From Pseudobdellovibrionaceae bacterium (GTDB lineage Bacteria > Bdellovibrionota > Bdellovibrionia > Bdellovibrionales > JAMPXM01), in contig CAJYIL010000070.1 of assembly GCA_913774795.1 (NCBI GenBank), positions 1 through 13,501 on the forward strand: a DNA stretch of 13,501 nt. The letters run 5' to 3'. Shown here piece by piece: positions 12,554 to 13,501 of this stretch. Both the position numbers and the translations under genes were made by a program. The notes beneath the pieces were generated by a model, which had not been told where the DNA came from, did no database searches, and saw only the letters and a list, made by a program, of their open reading frames with translations. Every line of letters starts with the position of its first letter. Position 1 is the first letter of the stretch.

Positions 12554-13017
12554 GCCGAGCCCCATTTTTGGAGAATGCCGCGCATACGATCGTTGTCGGA
12601 TTCAAGAACGCGAACAAGCGTCTTGAGATCGACGACTTCCTCTTTGAGTTGAAGGAGCTGCTCTTCTTTTTCTTGGAGGATGTTCGAGTAAGCGCGCTTG
12701 AGTTCGTTCAAAAGGCGAGTCGCTGTCGAGAGAATCGGTTCTTCTCCGCCGGACTCACCGAGCTCTTTCAGCTTGTCTTGGGTTTCGATCGAGCGAGGCT
12801 CTTGAACATCGACGATCTCGTTCGAAAAACTCGGCGCCGCGTGGTGAGGCATGTCGGCCGGCATCTCGTCGGCGAGAAGGTAACGACCGTCCTGGAACTT
12901 ATGTTTGATCGTCCCCGCTTTGATCCGACGACGGAGTGTCGAGACGCTGATCTTATACTTACTCGCGTAGTCGGTCAGGATCAGCCAGTGGGGTGCAGTG
13001 TGTCCGAGTTCAGTCAT
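12550..13017 (-). CDS. Helix-turn-helix DNA-binding protein with C-terminal coiled coil
   Basis: The first about 50 residues after MTELGHTAPHW form a MerR/excisionase-like helix-turn-helix: ILTDYASKYKISVSTLRRR followed by GTIKHKFQDGRYLL, where the second part resembles the beta wing. After a Pro-rich linker, the last about 60 residues are a heptad-like coiled coil (EEQLLQLKEEVVDLKTLVRVLESD), suggesting a dimer. It may be a transcription regulator; targets are unknown and no ligand domain is present. ATG 13017 gives 155 residues; an ATG at 13035 would add MCYQWL. Neither has a good Shine-Dalgarno. It converges on the secreted-protein gene, with the stop codons overlapping in 12550-12553. An inverted repeat at 13053-13085 lies upstream of its start and could be its own operator. 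Confidence 0.8.
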   Translation of the reverse strand: MTELGHTAPHWLILTDYASKYKISVSTLRRRIKAGTIKHKFQDGRYLLADEMPADMPHHAAPSFSNEIVDVQEPRSIETQDKLKELGESGGEEPILSTATRLLNELKRAYSNILQEKEEQLLQLKEEVVDLKTLVRVLESDNDRMRGILQKWGSA

Positions 13018-13052
13018 AAGCCATTGGTAGCACATGCTTTAAGCGACTCAAG

Positions 13053-13085
13053 GTTAAATTGGATATCCACATGAGTATCCTTAAC
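13053..13085. promoter_or_regulatory. Inverted repeat upstream of the helix-turn-helix gene
   Basis: GTTAA (13053-13057) and GGATA (13061-13065) are mirrored by TATCC (13076-13080) and TTAAC (13081-13085), ten paired bases with ATT as a bulge on one side. It sits 18-36 bases upstream of the possible starts of the minus-strand regulator, where an autoregulatory operator is often found. Confidence 0.4.
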
Positions 13086-13127
13086 TGTGCGCGGCCACAC
13101 GACATTCTCTAAACAACTCGACCATGG

Positions 13128-13177
13128 TTGGGTTTGCACCCAAGACTCGGTTAAGTCCCTGATTTTGCTTTTAAAAT
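13128..13177 (+). promoter_or_regulatory. Hairpin and possible -10 box before the patatin-like gene
   Basis: TTGGGT (13128-13133) and ACCCAA (13138-13143) form a perfect hairpin with loop TTGC. TAAAAT (13172-13177) matches the -10 consensus at five of six positions and would start transcription about 20 bases before the ATG at 13204. No good -35 box is seen at the right distance, so this is weak. Confidence 0.3.
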
Positions 13178-13203
13178 TAGCGTCTGGGCGCGAAACTCAC
13201 TGA

Positions 13204-13501
13204 ATGCGTTTGAGTGAAAAGAAACGGATCGCCTTGGTCTTGAGTGGTGGAGGCATCAAAGCCGCCGCCTTCCACTTGGGCGTCTGTTTGGCGCTTCGTG
13301 AGAAGGGCTTTCAGTTCGCCGGGGGCGGCGCTGAAGACGTCCACATGAAGTACTCCGACGATAAGCTCACATTCAAAGTTTACGTCGGCTCAAGCGCCGG
13401 TGCGGTGATCTCGACATTCTTGGCGAGCGGTTATTCAATCGAAGCGATCATCGATGCGTTCGAGCGTGGAGCTGCGACCGACCTCAATCGCATGACTCAA
13501 C
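13204..13501 (+). CDS. Patatin-like phospholipase, 3' end outside window
   Basis: The 99 visible residues contain both catalytic-site signatures near the N-terminus. The oxyanion-hole motif GGGIK is at 15-19 (ALVLSGGGIKAAAFHLGV), and the nucleophile elbow G-S-S-A-G is at 62-66, with Ser64 as nucleophile. The catalytic Asp (usually DG[GA]) would lie beyond the window. Patatin-like enzymes hydrolyse acyl chains from membrane lipids; in predatory or pathogenic bacteria they can act on host or prey membranes, but nothing visible shows whether this one is secreted. No signal peptide is present. A segment of about 20 residues (38-58, GGG then EDVHMKYSDDKLTF) lies between the motifs. The ATG at 13204 has no clear Shine-Dalgarno; a TTG at 13210 is an alternative start. 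Confidence 0.88.
   Translation, partial: MRLSEKKRIALVLSGGGIKAAAFHLGVCLALREKGFQFAGGGAEDVHMKYSDDKLTFKVYVGSSAGAVISTFLASGYSIEAIIDAFERGAATDLNRMTQ

Noticed and set aside
1..13501. CRISPR array, insertion sequence or prophage
   Set aside because: No regularly spaced repeats, transposase, integrase or terminal repeats were seen. The ORF6N gene is the only phage-like item and stands alone.

Overview
The window reads as chromosome of a Bdellovibrio-like bacterium (Bdellovibrionota). This is inferred from about 50% G+C, the gene order, several DksA/TraR-type proteins and the look of the proteins; no marker gene in the window proves it. It is mostly housekeeping and stress-response DNA, densely packed, with an unusually structured stretch in the middle.

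Left part (1-6230): an M16 zinc peptidase on the minus strand (its 3' end lies outside the window) starts only 22 bases from a divergent hemW. hemW is followed by a protein-quality-control unit: grpE, a zinc-finger-less dnaJ and a large outer-membrane-type lipoprotein with LpoA-like architecture. The last three genes abut or overlap by one base. A candidate promoter overlaps the hemW stop codon, and the grpE ribosome binding site can be buried in a strong hairpin.

Middle (6231-7700): two small DksA/TraR-family regulators of RNA polymerase. The first has lost three of four zinc-binding cysteines; the second keeps all four. The roughly 460 bases between them hold no convincing gene but a series of perfect hairpins. 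Five of its six GGA triplets lie in apical loops, which is the layout of CsrB/RsmZ-type RNAs that bind CsrA. This is the most likely undescribed element here: either a separate small RNA or a very long, CsrA-controlled leader of the second dksA-like gene. A clear intrinsic terminator closes the unit.

Right part (7700-13501): an ORF6N (phage antirepressor-type) protein on the minus strand; a gap of about 360 bases; lon, whose leader can fold in two mutually exclusive ways, one hiding its Shine-Dalgarno sequence; a 22-bp perfect inverted repeat plus an intrinsic terminator; a GNAT acetyltransferase; a secreted Pro/Tyr-rich protein; a convergent helix-turn-helix/coiled-coil protein; and the start of a patatin-like phospholipase cut by the window edge.

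Shared theme: chaperone partners (GrpE, DnaJ), an AAA+ protease (Lon), envelope lipoprotein and peptidase functions, and two transcription-level stress regulators. Three of these genes (grpE, the first dksA-like gene, lon) have strong RNA folds at or beside the ribosome binding site, so control of translation through RNA structure may be common here. All structure calls were made by eye, without energy calculation or comparison to relatives.
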